From positions 1-64,000 of the forward strand of contig NZ_BMMS01000012.1 in NCBI RefSeq assembly GCF_014646055.1: a DNA stretch of 64,000 nt. Direction: 5' to 3'. The translations under genes and the position numbers were made by a program. Source of the DNA: Wenjunlia tyrosinilytica (GTDB lineage: Bacteria; Actinomycetota; Actinomycetes; Streptomycetales; Streptomycetaceae). Below the pieces are notes generated by a model. The model searched no databases. It worked only from the letters and a program-made list of their open reading frames with translations, and was not told where the DNA came from. This document shows positions 52,452 to 61,492 of the stretch, piece by piece; the first letter of the stretch is position 1, and the number at the start of each line of letters is the position of its first letter.

Positions 52452-54605
52452 ATGTTCGACACCGTCCTGGTGGCCAACCGAGGCGAGATCGCGGTCCGGG
52501 TCATCCGCACCCTGCGCCGCCTGGGAGTGCGCTCCGTCGCCGTGTTCAGCGACGCCGACGCCGATGCCCGCCATGTGCGCGAGGCCGACACCGCCGTGCG
52601 CCTCGGCCCGGCGGCGGCGTCGGAGAGCTATCTGTCCGTCGAGCGGCTGCTGGAGGCGGCCCGCCGCACGGGCGCGCAGGCGGTCCACCCCGGCTATGGA
52701 TTCCTCGCGGAGAACGCCGCGTTCGCCCGCGCCTGCGCCTCGGCGGGCCTGGTCTTCATCGGCCCGCCCGCCGACGCCATCGAGCTGATGGGCGACAAGA
52801 TCCGGGCCAAGGAGACCGTGCAGGCGGCGGGCGTGCCCGTCGTCCCCGGCAGCAGCGGCTCCGGGCTCACCGACGCCCAACTGATCGAGGCCGCCCGCGG
52901 GATCGGCGCACCCGTGCTGCTGAAACCGTCCGCGGGCGGCGGTGGCAAGGGCATGCGGCTGGTGCGGGACCCGGCCGCGCTCGCCGACGAGATCGCGGCC
53001 GCCCGCCGGGAGGCCCGCGGCTCCTTCGGCGACGACACCCTGCTGCTGGAGCGGTGGATCGACCGGCCCCGGCACATCGAGATCCAGGTGCTGGCCGACG
53101 GGCACGGGCACGCGGTCCACCTCGGCGAGCGCGAGTGCAGCCTCCAGCGCCGCCATCAGAAGGTCATCGAGGAGGCCCCCTCGGTGCTGCTCGACGAGGC
53201 GACCCGCGAGGCCATGGGTTCGGCCGCGGTGCGGGCCGCCAAGTCGTGCGGCTACGCGGGCGCGGGCACGGTGGAGTTCATCGTCCCCGGCGACGACCCG
53301 GCCCATTACTACTTCATGGAGATGAACACCCGGCTCCAGGTGGAGCACCCGGTCACCGAGTACGTCACCGGCCTCGACCTGGTGGAGTGGCAGTTGCGGG
53401 TGGCGGCGGGCGAGCGGCTGGGCCTTCAGCAGGAGGAGATCCGGCTCACCGGCCACAGCGTCGAGGCGCGCGTCTGCGCCGAGGACCCCGCCCGGGGCTT
53501 CCTGCCCTCCGGGGGCACGGTGCTGGCCCTGCGCGAGCCGCGGGGCATGGACGTGCGGACCGACTCCGGGCTCGCCGAGGGCACCGAGGTCGGCAGCACG
53601 TACGACCCCATGCTCTCCAAGGTCATCGTCCACGGTCCCGACCGGCCCACCGCGCTGCGGCGGCTGCGGGCGGCGCTCGCCGAGACCGTCGTGCTCGGCG
53701 TCGCCACCAACGCCGGCTTCCTGCGCAGGCTGCTGGCCCACCCCGACGTGGCCGCGGGCGACCTCGACACGGGCCTGGTGGAGCGGGAGGTGGACTCCCT
53801 GGTGGACTCCGGCATCCCCGACGAGGTCTACGGCGCCGCTGCCCTGGCCCGCCAGCTCGCGCTCGAGCCCGCCACCGAACCGTCCGGCGCCGCGTGGGTC
53901 GATCCGTTCGGCGTTCCCGACGGCTGGCGCATCGGGGAGAGGGCCTGGACGGTGCACCGGCTCAAGGCCCCCGGTGGCGAGCCCGTGGAGGTACGGGTGC
54001 GCGGCCGGGCCGCGGGCGCCGAGGTCGCCGTCGGCGAAGCCGCGCCCGTGGCGGCCCGGCTGGAGCGGGGCAGCGAAGGGCGGCTGCATCTGACGTGGGA
54101 CGGCGTCACCCACACCTTCCACCACGCCGGGGACTGGCTGGGGCGGGACGGCGACAGCTGGGCGCTGCACCCGCACGACCCGGTGGAGGCCGCGCTGCTC
54201 GGCGGGGCCGCCGCCGGGGGTGACGCGCTCACCGCCCCCATGCCCGGCACGGTGACGGTGGTGAAGGCCGCCGTCGGCGACGAGGTGACGGCGGGTCAGG
54301 GCCTGCTGGTCGTGGAGGCGATGAAGATGGAGCACGTCATCTGCGCACCCCACGACGGCACCGTCAGCCGCCTCACCGTGGCCGCGGGCGCCACCGTCGC
54401 CATGGACGAACTCCTCGTGGTCGTCACCCCGCACGGGAGCGACGGGGACGGGGAGGGCACCCCAGGCAAAGACACCGCAGGCAAAGACACCGCAGGCAAG
54501 GGCGCCGCGGGCAAGGGCGCCGCGGGCAAGGGCGCCGCGGGCGCCAAGGACCCGGTGATCGGCGCGAGTCCGACCACCCCCACGAGCGTCGGGGAGGCCC
54601 GGTGA
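52452..54605 (+). CDS. mccA: Acyl-CoA carboxylase alpha subunit with biotin carboxyl carrier domain
   Basis: Encodes 717 residues from the ATG at 52452 (GGGAGAGG upstream). The biotin carboxylase domain (1 to about 450) has [10 protein letters not shown], the ATP-grasp core and [14 protein letters not shown] linker domain follows, then the BCCP domain with the biotinylation motif EAMKMEH near residue 620. Together with the beta subunit it forms the leucine-pathway carboxylase. After the BCCP domain come about 50 extra residues, including six pentapeptides of the TAGKD/AAGKG kind. Normal subunits end soon after BCCP, so this tail is unusual. Confidence 0.93.
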   Translation: MFDTVLVANRGEIAVRVIRTLRRLGVRSVAVFSDADADARHVREADTAVRLGPAAASESYLSVERLLEAARRTGAQAVHPGYGFLAENAAFARACASAGLVFIGPPADAIELMGDKIRAKETVQAAGVPVVPGSSGSGLTDAQLIEAARGIGAPVLLKPSAGGGGKGMRLVRDPAALADEIAAARREARGSFGDDTLLLERWIDRPRHIEIQVLADGHGHAVHLGERECSLQRRHQKVIEEAPSVLLDEATREAMGSAAVRAAKSCGYAGAGTVEFIVPGDDPAHYYFMEMNTRLQVEHPVTEYVTGLDLVEWQLRVAAGERLGLQQEEIRLTGHSVEARVCAEDPARGFLPSGGTVLALREPRGMDVRTDSGLAEGTEVGSTYDPMLSKVIVHGPDRPTALRRLRAALAETVVLGVATNAGFLRRLLAHPDVAAGDLDTGLVEREVDSLVDSGIPDEVYGAAALARQLALEPATEPSGAAWVDPFGVPDGWRIGERAWTVHRLKAPGGEPVEVRVRGRAAGAEVAVGEAAPVAARLERGSEGRLHLTWDGVTHTFHHAGDWLGRDGDSWALHPHDPVEAALLGGAAAGGDALTAPMPGTVTVVKAAVGDEVTAGQGLLVVEAMKMEHVICAPHDGTVSRLTVAAGATVAMDELLVVVTPHGSDGDGEGTPGKDTAGKDTAGKGAAGKGAAGKGAAGAKDPVIGASPTTPTSVGEAR
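54459..54548 (+). repeat. Six 15-bp in-frame repeats in the mccA tail
   Basis: Six units of 15 bp encode [25 protein letters not shown] and AAGAK, giving a Lys/Gly/Ala-rich C-terminal tail after the biotin domain. Confidence 0.92.
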
Positions 54606-55555
54606 CCACCGCCCTGCCCATGAACGTGCCGATGTCCGGCCTGCCGGAGCGTGTGCGGATCCACGAGGTGGGCCCGCGCGACGGCCTGCAGAACGAGAAG
54701 GGGACCGTCCCCGTCGAGGTCAAGGCCGAGTTCATCGAGCGGCTCGCCGCCGCCGGTCTGACCACGATCGAGGCCACGAGCTTTGTCCACCCCAAGTGGG
54801 TGCCGCAGCTCGCCGACGCCGAGGAGCTGTTCCCCCGCGTGGCCGCCCTGGCCTCGTCCGGGGTGCGGCTGCCCGTCCTCGTTCCCAACGATCGGGGTCT
54901 GGAGCGGGCTCTGGCCCTCGGCGCCACCGAGGTCGCCGTCTTCGGCAGCGCCACCGAGTCGTTCGCCAAGGCCAACCTCAACCGCACGGTGGACGAGGCG
55001 CTCGCGATGTTCGCCCCCGTCGTGGCCAGGGCCAAGGACGCCGGGCTGCGGGTGCGCGGCTACCTGTCCATGTGCTTCGGCGACCCCTGGGAGGGCTCGG
55101 TCCCCGTCGAGCAGGCCGCGGCGGTCGGCCGTCGCCTGCTCGACCTCGGCTGCGACGAGCTCAGCCTCGGCGACACCATCGGCGCCGCCACGCCCGGCCA
55201 TGTCACCGCCCTGCTCGACGCGCTCACCGGCGGCGGCACCCCGCTCCAGCGCGTCGCCGTGCACTTCCACGACACCTACGGGCAGGCGCTGTCCAACACC
55301 CTGGCCGCCCTCCAGCGCGGGGTGACCACCGTGGACGCCTCCGCGGGCGGCCTCGGCGGCTGCCCCTACGCCAAGAGCGCGACCGGCAATCTCGCGACAG
55401 AAGACCTCGTCTGGATGCTGAACGGGCTCGGCATCGACACCGGGGTCGACATCGGCCGCCTCACCGCCACAAGCGTGTGGATGGCCGGGCAGTTGGGCCG
55501 ACCCAGCCCTTCCCGCACCGTCCGTGCCCTCTCCCATCAGGAGCAGCAGTCATGA
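54602..55555 (+). CDS. mvaB: Hydroxymethylglutaryl-CoA lyase
   Basis: Encodes 317 residues from a GTG overlapping the mccA stop by four bases. The DRE-TIM family start [20 protein letters not shown], the substrate/metal strand [13 protein letters not shown] and the catalytic-Cys loop [15 protein letters not shown] are all present. It splits HMG-CoA to acetyl-CoA and acetoacetate, the last step of leucine catabolism, in agreement with the carboxylase genes upstream. The following dehydrogenase gene overlaps its stop (ATGA). Confidence 0.95.
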   Translation: MTTALPMNVPMSGLPERVRIHEVGPRDGLQNEKGTVPVEVKAEFIERLAAAGLTTIEATSFVHPKWVPQLADAEELFPRVAALASSGVRLPVLVPNDRGLERALALGATEVAVFGSATESFAKANLNRTVDEALAMFAPVVARAKDAGLRVRGYLSMCFGDPWEGSVPVEQAAAVGRRLLDLGCDELSLGDTIGAATPGHVTALLDALTGGGTPLQRVAVHFHDTYGQALSNTLAALQRGVTTVDASAGGLGGCPYAKSATGNLATEDLVWMLNGLGIDTGVDIGRLTATSVWMAGQLGRPSPSRTVRALSHQEQQS

Positions 55556-56718
55556 GCATCGACCACCGCCTCGACGGCGAGTACGAGGAACTGCGGCGCA
55601 CCGTGGAGCAGTTCGCCCACGACGTCGTCGCTCCCAAGATCGGCGAGTTCTACGAGCACGACGAGTTCCCCTACGAGATCGTGCGCGAGATGGGCCGCAT
55701 GGGCCTGTTCGGCCTGCCCTTCCCCGAGGAGTGCGGCGGTATGGGCGGCGACTACTTCGCCCTGTGCCTGGCCCTGGAGGAGCTGGCTCGGGTCGACTCC
55801 TCGGTGGCCATCACGCTGGAGGCGGGGGTCTCCCTCGGCGCGATGCCGATCCACCGCTTCGGCACGGAGGAGCAGAAGCGCACCTGGCTGCCGAAGCTGT
55901 GCTCGGGCGAGATGCTGGGCGCTTTCGGCCTCACCGAGCCCGAGTGCGGCTCCGACGCGGGCGGTACCCGGACCACGGCGCGGCTCGACCCGGAGACCGA
56001 CGAGTGGGTGATCAACGGCACCAAGTGCTTCATCACCAACTCCGGCACCGACATCACGGGCCTGGTCACCGTTACCGCCGTGACCGACCGCGCGGAGGAC
56101 GGCCGCCCGGTGATCTCCTCGATCATCGTGCCGTCCGGCACCCCCGGCTTCACGGTGTCGAAGAAGTACTCCAAGGTGGGGTGGAACGCCTCGGACACCC
56201 GTGAGCTGTCGTTCTCCGACTGCCGTGTCCCGGCGGCCAACCTCCTCGGAGAGCTGGGCCGCGGCTATGCGCAGTTCCTGCGCATCCTGGACGAGGGCAG
56301 GATCGCGATCTCCGCGCTGTCCACCGGCCTGGCGCAGGGCTGCGTCGACGAGTCGCTGCGGTACGCCAAGGAGCGGGAGGCGTTCGGGCGGCCGATCGGC
56401 GCCAACCAGGCGATCCAGTTCAAGATCGCCGACATGGAGATGCGCGCGCACACCGCCCGCCTGGCCTGGCGCGACGCCGCTTCCCGGATGCTGCACGGAG
56501 AGCCGTTCAAGAAGGAGGCGGCACTGGCCAAGCTGTACTCCTCGGAGATCGCCGTCACCAGCGCCCGGGAGGCCACCCAGATCCACGGCGGATACGGCTT
56601 CATGAACGAGTACCCGGTCGCCCGTATGTGGCGGGACTCCAAGATCCTCGAGATCGGCGAGGGCACGAGCGAGGTCCAGCGCATGCTGATCGCCCGGGAG
56701 CTGGGTCTTACCGGCTGA
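55552..56718 (+). CDS. acdH: Acyl-CoA dehydrogenase (AcdH-type)
   Basis: Encodes 388 residues; its ATG overlaps the lyase stop. It has the FAD-binding family signatures GAFGLTEPECGSDAGGTRTT and FSDCRVPAANLLGELGRG, and the C-terminal ATQIHGGYGFMNEYPVARMW. The catalytic base appears to be the Glu in EIGEGTSEVQ, the short/medium-chain position rather than the isovaleryl-type position. In the context it should oxidise isovaleryl-CoA or related branched short-chain acyl-CoAs, as known for Streptomyces AcdH. Confidence 0.93.
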   Translation: MSIDHRLDGEYEELRRTVEQFAHDVVAPKIGEFYEHDEFPYEIVREMGRMGLFGLPFPEECGGMGGDYFALCLALEELARVDSSVAITLEAGVSLGAMPIHRFGTEEQKRTWLPKLCSGEMLGAFGLTEPECGSDAGGTRTTARLDPETDEWVINGTKCFITNSGTDITGLVTVTAVTDRAEDGRPVISSIIVPSGTPGFTVSKKYSKVGWNASDTRELSFSDCRVPAANLLGELGRGYAQFLRILDEGRIAISALSTGLAQGCVDESLRYAKEREAFGRPIGANQAIQFKIADMEMRAHTARLAWRDAASRMLHGEPFKKEAALAKLYSSEIAVTSAREATQIHGGYGFMNEYPVARMWRDSKILEIGEGTSEVQRMLIARELGLTG

Positions 56719-56794
56719 GGAAATATCCATCCATCACCACACCCTTCATCCTGAATGGGGCCAAAATGGATGGAGAGGGTGGAGGTGAACCGCT

Positions 56795-57154
56795 GTGATC
56801 AAGGCAAAGAACCTCGACAAGCCGGACGAGCAGCGAGACATGCCCAAGGGCCACATGGATGTGGTGGAGGTCGGAGAGGTGACCTTCGGCAGGGCCACGT
56901 TCGAGCCCGGATGGCGGTGGTCGGAGAGCGTCAAGCCGATCGCCGGCACCGACTCCTGCGAGTTCAGCCACAACGGCTACGTGGAAAAGGGGCATATGCA
57001 CATCCGCATGGACAACGGCGAGGAGGCGGACCTCGGACCGGGTGACGCCTTCGTGGCGACCCCCGGGCACGACGCATGGGTCGTCGGCGACGAGAAGTGC
57101 GTCGTCTACGACTTCGCCGGCCAGTCCGCGGAATACGCCAAGCCGAAGAGCTGA
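56795..57154 (+). CDS. Small cupin-domain protein
   Basis: Encodes 119 residues from a GTG with GGAGGTGA six bases upstream. A single cupin barrel has FEPGWRWSESVKPIAGTDSC, then GYVEKGHMHIRMDNGEEADL and GPGDAFVATPGHDAWVVGDE. Only the GHMHIRM segment offers possible metal-binding His, so it may bind a ligand without being an enzyme. It lies about 75 bases after acdH and could be co-transcribed. Its function is unknown. Confidence 0.85.
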   Translation: MIKAKNLDKPDEQRDMPKGHMDVVEVGEVTFGRATFEPGWRWSESVKPIAGTDSCEFSHNGYVEKGHMHIRMDNGEEADLGPGDAFVATPGHDAWVVGDEKCVVYDFAGQSAEYAKPKS

Positions 57155-57174
57155 CCGACCGAACCGCTGACCCT

Positions 57175-57190
57175 TGCCCGATATCGGGCA
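57175..57190. promoter_or_regulatory. 16-bp perfect palindrome
   Basis: TGCCCGATATCGGGCA is a perfect palindrome with no spacer, 21 bases after the cupin stop and 44 before the next start. It is either a regulator site or a cruciform-type terminator without T-run. Confidence 0.55.
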
Positions 57191-57233
57191 GGATTGTTGC
57201 GATCACGGCGATCGGGCCGCCAGGATCCCTCCT

Positions 57234-57509
57234 GTGCTCGATCGCCGTCCGCTTCACGAAGACCTTCTCGACCACCTGACGCGCACCACCCCGCTGCGTC
57301 GCGGGGAGGCCGCGAAGGTGGTCGCCGACGTGCTGGCGTACTTCGGCGAGTCGGCGGAGGAGTTCGTGCGCAGGCGCCACCGCGAGCTCCAGGCGAAGGG
57401 CCTGCCCAACGCGGAGATCTTCGAGCGCGTGACCGCCGAGCTGCCGCACCGGGCCGTGGCCCCGGCGCAGCTGTCACTGCGGCAACTGCGCCGGATCGTC
57501 TACGGGTGA
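57234..57509 (+). CDS. Conserved hypothetical helical protein
   Basis: Encodes 91 residues from the GTG at 57234 (LDRRPLHEDLLDHLTRTTPL...). Highly charged and helical throughout (VVADVLAYFGESAEEFVRRR, HRELQAKGLPNAEIFERVTA), ending LRQLRRIVYG. No membrane segment or Cys. The codon pattern is convincingly coding. It resembles small conserved proteins that accompany glmS in other Streptomyces, from memory. The palindrome just upstream may regulate it. Function unknown. Confidence 0.7.
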   Translation: MLDRRPLHEDLLDHLTRTTPLRRGEAAKVVADVLAYFGESAEEFVRRRHRELQAKGLPNAEIFERVTAELPHRAVAPAQLSLRQLRRIVYG

Positions 57510-57644
57510 CCTGATGAGCGGGTGCCCCCGGTGGCCGCGCCACACGGCCGTCACCGCACCTCGTGGCGACGCCCACGATCGCCGTACGTCATGACCGGTC
57601 GCGGTCCGTTACACCTGCCGGAATACAGGGAGTTGCATTCATCC

Positions 57645-59459
57645 ATGTGCGGAATCGTCGGATACATCGGGAAGCGTGACGCCGCCCCCCTTCTGCTGGA
57701 GGGCCTGCAGCGCCTGGAGTACCGGGGCTACGACTCGGCGGGTGTCACCGTCGCCGCCCGCAGCGGACTGAAGACGGTCAAGGCGGCCGGCCGGGTCCGC
57801 GACCTCGAGGCGAGGCTCCCCAAGCGGTTCGCGGGTACGGCGGGCATCGCCCACACCCGCTGGGCCACCCACGGCGCCCCCACCGACGACAACGCGCACC
57901 CGCACCTCGACTCCTCCGGCCGGATCGCCGTCGTCCACAACGGCATCATCGACAACGCCGCCGAACTGCGCGCCAAACTCACCGCCGAGGGCGTCGCCTT
58001 CGCCTCCGAGACCGACAGCGAGGTGCTGGTCCACCTCATCGCCCGCGCCGACGACCTGGAGACCCTGGAGGCCCGCGTCCAGCGCGCCCTGTCCTTCGTC
58101 CAGGGCACCTACGGCATCGCCGTCCTGCACGCCGGCTTCCCGGACCGCGTCGTGGCCGCCCGCAATGGCAGCCCGGTCGTCCTCGGTGTCGGCGACCACG
58201 AGATGTTCGTCGCCTCCGACGTGGCCGCGCTGGTGCGCTTCACCCGCCAGGTCGTCACCCTCGACGACGGCGAGATGGCCACGCTGCGGGCCAACGACTA
58301 CCGCACCTACACCACCGAGGCGCTGGCCACCGAGAAGTCGCCCACCACCGTGGAGTGGGACGCCGAGAACTACGACATCGGCGGCCACGACCACTTCATG
58401 CACAAGGAGATCTTCGAGCAGCCCGAGGCGGTCGACCGCGTCCTGCGCGGCCGCATCGACGACCGTTTCGCCACCGTCCACCTCGGCGGGCTCAACCTCG
58501 ACGCCCGTGAGGCCCGCGCGGTGCGGCGGGTGAAGATCCTCGGCTGCGGCTCCGCGTACTACTCGGGTCAGATCGGCGCCCAGTTGATCGAGGAGCTGGC
58601 GCGGATCCCGGCGGACGCCGAGCCCGCGAGCGAGTTCCGCTACCGCAACCCCGTCGTGGACCCCGACACCCTCTACATCGCCGTCAGCCAGTCCGGCGAG
58701 ACCTATGACACCCTCGCCGCCGTCCAGGAGCTCAAGCGCAAGGGCGCCAAGGTCCTCGGCGTGGTGAACGTCGTCGGCAGCGCGGTCGCCCGCGAGGCGG
58801 ACGGCGGGATCTACCTGCACGCCGGTCCCGAGGTGTGCGTGGTGTCCACGAAGTGCTTCACCAACACCGCGGTCGCCTTCGCCCTCCTCGCCCTGCACCT
58901 GGGCCGGGTCAGGGACCTGTCCGTCGCCGACGGCCGCCGCATCCTCGACGGGCTGCGCAAGCTGCCCGCCCAGATCGAGGAGATCCTCCAGCAGGAGGAG
59001 CGCGTCGCCGAGCTGGCGGCCGCCTACGCCCCCGCGCGCAGCATGATGTTCGTGGGCCGGGTGCGCGGCTACCCGGTGGCCCGTGAGGCCGCCCAGAAGC
59101 TCAAGGAGGTCTCCTATGTGCACGCCGAGGCCTACCCGGCCTCCGAGCTCAAGCACGGGCCGCTCGCGCTGATCGAGCCGGACGTGCCGACGGTGGCGGT
59201 GGTCCCCGACGACGAGCTGCTGGAGAAGAACCGCGCCACGCTCGAGGAGATCAAGGCGCGCAGCGGGCGCATCCTGGCCATCGGCCACCAGGAACAGCGG
59301 ACGGCGGACCACACGCTGACCGTGCCGAGGAACGAGCCCGAGCTCGACCCGATCCTGCTGGGGATCCCGCTCCAACTCCTCGCCTACCACGCGGCCGTGC
59401 ACCTGGGCCGGGACGTCGACAAGCCGCGCAACCTCGCCAAGAGCGTCACCGTGGAATAG
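57645..59459 (+). CDS. glmS: Glucosamine-fructose-6-phosphate aminotransferase (isomerizing)
   Basis: Encodes 604 residues. The start MCGIVGYIG makes the second residue the glutaminase nucleophile Cys. The N-terminal GATase domain has IAHTRWATHGAP and VHNGIIDN. Two SIS domains follow (ILGCGSAYYSGQIGAQLIEE; SQSGETYDTLAAVQELKRKG; EAYPASELKHGPLALI), ending KSVTVE. It makes glucosamine-6-phosphate for cell wall synthesis. The nearest GGGAG is 12 bases before the ATG, slightly far. In Streptomyces a second glmS copy is common, and this one sits near adpA. Confidence 0.96.
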   Translation: MCGIVGYIGKRDAAPLLLEGLQRLEYRGYDSAGVTVAARSGLKTVKAAGRVRDLEARLPKRFAGTAGIAHTRWATHGAPTDDNAHPHLDSSGRIAVVHNGIIDNAAELRAKLTAEGVAFASETDSEVLVHLIARADDLETLEARVQRALSFVQGTYGIAVLHAGFPDRVVAARNGSPVVLGVGDHEMFVASDVAALVRFTRQVVTLDDGEMATLRANDYRTYTTEALATEKSPTTVEWDAENYDIGGHDHFMHKEIFEQPEAVDRVLRGRIDDRFATVHLGGLNLDAREARAVRRVKILGCGSAYYSGQIGAQLIEELARIPADAEPASEFRYRNPVVDPDTLYIAVSQSGETYDTLAAVQELKRKGAKVLGVVNVVGSAVAREADGGIYLHAGPEVCVVSTKCFTNTAVAFALLALHLGRVRDLSVADGRRILDGLRKLPAQIEEILQQEERVAELAAAYAPARSMMFVGRVRGYPVAREAAQKLKEVSYVHAEAYPASELKHGPLALIEPDVPTVAVVPDDELLEKNRATLEEIKARSGRILAIGHQEQRTADHTLTVPRNEPELDPILLGIPLQLLAYHAAVHLGRDVDKPRNLAKSVTVE

Positions 59460-59499
59460 ATCTCACGAACAGGCGGCGCGAGCGGGCGGACACCAAGGG

Positions 59500-59570
59500 A
59501 CCGGCGCCCAGGCACTGGTGCCGAGGAGCCGGCGCCGAGGAACTGGCGCCCAGGGACTGGCGCCCGGGAA
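59500..59570. repeat. Degenerate 14-15-bp tandem repeats after glmS
   Basis: Variants of ACTGGCGCCCAGGG are repeated about five times in the gap between glmS and the convergent universal stress protein gene. They contain GGCGCC and could fold into several hairpins. I see no gene between 59460 and 59700. Confidence 0.65.
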
Positions 59571-59700
59571 CCGCGCCGACGGACGGCCGTGAACGGCTCG
59601 GAGGGGCCCTCCAGGGCCCCCTCTCGAGTCGGCGGCGACCCGCGCGCGACCGGAGCCGGAGCGCGTTGTGGTGCGATGAAGGCTGGGGAACCAACAGGAT

Positions 59701-60225
59701 TTAAGGGACCACGATGACGGGACGCTGCGCGCGGCGCGCCAGACGGCCTGCGACGGAGCCGAAGATCTTGCCGATGATGCCCTGCGTGCCGCCCACGACG
59801 ATGGCGTCGGCGGCGTACTCCCGCCCGACCTCTTCGAGCTCGTGGCAGATGTCGCCTCCGCGCTCGACGAGGATCCACGAGACCTCGGTGAGATGGTCGG
59901 CGCAGGCCAGCTCGAGGCCGAGCACCTCGGTGCGGTGGTCGGGGACATCCACGAAGACGGGTGGCTCGCAGCCGGCCCAGACCGTGGCGGGCAGACGATT
60001 GGCGACGTGGACGATCACCAGCCCGGAACCCGATCTTCGGGCCATACCGATCGCGTACGCGAGCGCCCGCTCGCTCGACACGGAACCGTCGAAGCCGACC
60101 ACCACGCCGTGCTGGAACGCGGGGTCGCATGCGGGGCGTGACTGAGGCGCCGCCTCGGCTTCCGACGGAGGGTGGGCGAGGGGCTTCTTGCCCTCTGCGG
60201 GCTCGGGAATCTCGTAACCGGCCAT
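59701..60225 (-). CDS. Universal stress protein
   Basis: Encodes about 174 residues from the ATG at 60225; a TTG 27 bases earlier is less likely. The USP fold starts at VVVGFDGSVSSERALAYAIG. The C-terminal ATP-binding motif is GGTQGIIGKIFGSVAGRLAR, ending PVIVVP. The N-terminal 40 residues are an extra Pro/Glu-rich stretch. Single-domain ATP-binding USPs act in stress and dormancy responses. It is convergent with glmS. Confidence 0.9.
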   Translation of the reverse strand: MAGYEIPEPAEGKKPLAHPPSEAEAAPQSRPACDPAFQHGVVVGFDGSVSSERALAYAIGMARRSGSGLVIVHVANRLPATVWAGCEPPVFVDVPDHRTEVLGLELACADHLTEVSWILVERGGDICHELEEVGREYAADAIVVGGTQGIIGKIFGSVAGRLARRAQRPVIVVP

Positions 60226-60252
60226 CTCTGGTTGCTTCGGCGTCAAGGCCAA

Positions 60253-60836
60253 TGTGTCGGCGGGACTGGAATGTTGAAGATGGAAGGGCTTGGAATAGCC
60301 TTTCGAGACCTCCTACCCACAGGGTACGGCGACGCAACGTCCTGTTACAGGTGCCCACCGTACGAATCTTGCGATTCGCCACCCTTCGCCAGGAGCGGAC
60401 GCATACGCCCGCGTCCATGATCGGACACAAGGCGCACTGCGTGCGCCGCCGCAGTCGGCGTTTCAGGGAGCATGCCGGAGGGACGTCCATTGTGCAATGG
60501 CCCCCTTCCCCGCCCGGACGGAGCACAACCTCGTGACCCGGGGCGCCCGGAGCGCGTTGTGGGAGTGGATCCGCGACCGCGGCTCCCGCTCGCGAGGCCA
60601 CACGACGGACGGAGGGCGCCCTGTCCGGTTACCGGCCCCCTTGGTCCGGACCTCCGGCCCGCCCGCTGCCGGCGGAGCGCCGGGCTCCGCGGGCCCTGCC
60701 GCGTCCGGCGGTCGGCGTCGTCCGTTCCGGAAGCGCAGCTGCGACCGCCTCCGCACGCCGTCGGGCCGCCTCGTCCGCCGCGTCGGCGGCCTCGGTCGCG
60801 GAGGTCGTCCGCTGGGGCGCGTTCAGCTGCGCGCTG
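60253..60836. other. Upstream region of the USP gene; no secure gene
   Basis: This interval carries the USP promoter. A frame stays open from a TGA at about 60536 through 60837 with alanine- and arginine-rich text but has no ATG, GTG or TTG. See the small membrane protein entry. Confidence 0.4.
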
Positions 60837-61097
60837 GTGCCCTTCGTCCTCCTGCTGTGCGGGTCCTCGATCTCCGGTGCGCTGCTCGTCACATGCGGCC
60901 TCGCGGCGGTGACCGCGCTGTGCCGGGCCCTGCTCCTGCGCTCGTCGACGGGGGCTCGAAGTTGGACGGAAACGGCCTCGAGATGGCCGCTTCCGGCAGC
61001 GTTCGCCCGAGGTTCCGGAACGCGCGGGGTCGCAAGGTCGAGTGGAGGGGCGCATCGGGGCGGACACCGGCACACAGGGCGCACGACCCGGCGCTAA
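60837..61097 (+). CDS. Small membrane protein upstream of adpA
   Basis: Encodes 86 residues from the only in-frame usable start (GTG at 60837). Two hydrophobic segments (PFVLLLCGSSISGALLVTCG; LAAVTALCRALLL) are followed by a basic tail ending GAHRGGHRHTGRTTRR. Coding-like sequence continues upstream of this GTG in frame (ASVAEVVRWGAFSCAL), so the true start may be an unusual codon or the gene may be damaged. I recall small His/Gly/Arg-tailed proteins at this place in other Streptomyces. Function unknown. Confidence 0.45.
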   Translation: MPFVLLLCGSSISGALLVTCGLAAVTALCRALLLRSSTGARSWTETASRWPLPAAFARGSGTRGVARSSGGAHRGGHRHTGRTTRR

Positions 61098-61217
61098 ACC
61101 GGTCCGGCGGCTCTGTATCCGGCTTTTTTCGGCCAAGTTGTCGATCTCCGGCAACTATTGGCCGAACACACTCCGAACAGGGGTACCGCCCCTGCCCAGA
61201 ACGCCCTGGAGTGTCTG

Positions 61218-61227
61218 TGGCCCGTAT
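61218..61227 (+). promoter_or_regulatory. Exact match to the AdpA binding consensus
   Basis: TGGCCCGTAT fits the published AdpA consensus TGGCSNGWWY at all ten positions, about 265 bases upstream of adpA. AdpA is known to regulate its own gene, so an autoregulatory site is plausible. Confidence 0.5.
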
Positions 61228-61334
61228 GCAGCACGTGCAAGGGGGCAATGCGCACTTCCCTCGAAGCCCCACGAATGCAACAGTTCGTGATCGAATGCTT
61301 CACGCCACGTGGTCATGTCGACATAGCGGTGAGT

Positions 61335-61349
61335 GGTGAACTTGTCACA
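61335..61349. promoter_or_regulatory. BldD-like palindrome upstream of adpA
   Basis: GGTGA-ACTTG-TCACA has the GTGA...TCAC arms of BldD binding sites. BldD is known to target adpA (bldH) in S. coelicolor. It lies about 145 bases before the start codon. Confidence 0.45.
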
Positions 61350-61492
61350 CCAGCCACATCCGACACAGTAGATTCGATCTTGGGCAACAACGCGGGGGAG
61401 AACATGCAGGACCGGACAGCCAGACGCCGGGCTCCCGAGTAGTGGGCCGACCGGCGCTGGAGGGCGGAACAACCGAGGGGGGCTTTAGGGCC

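Noticed and set aside
61158-61442. Plus-strand frame of 94 residues just upstream of adpA
   Set aside because: No ribosome binding site and no domain. The stretch is better explained as the adpA leader with regulator sites.
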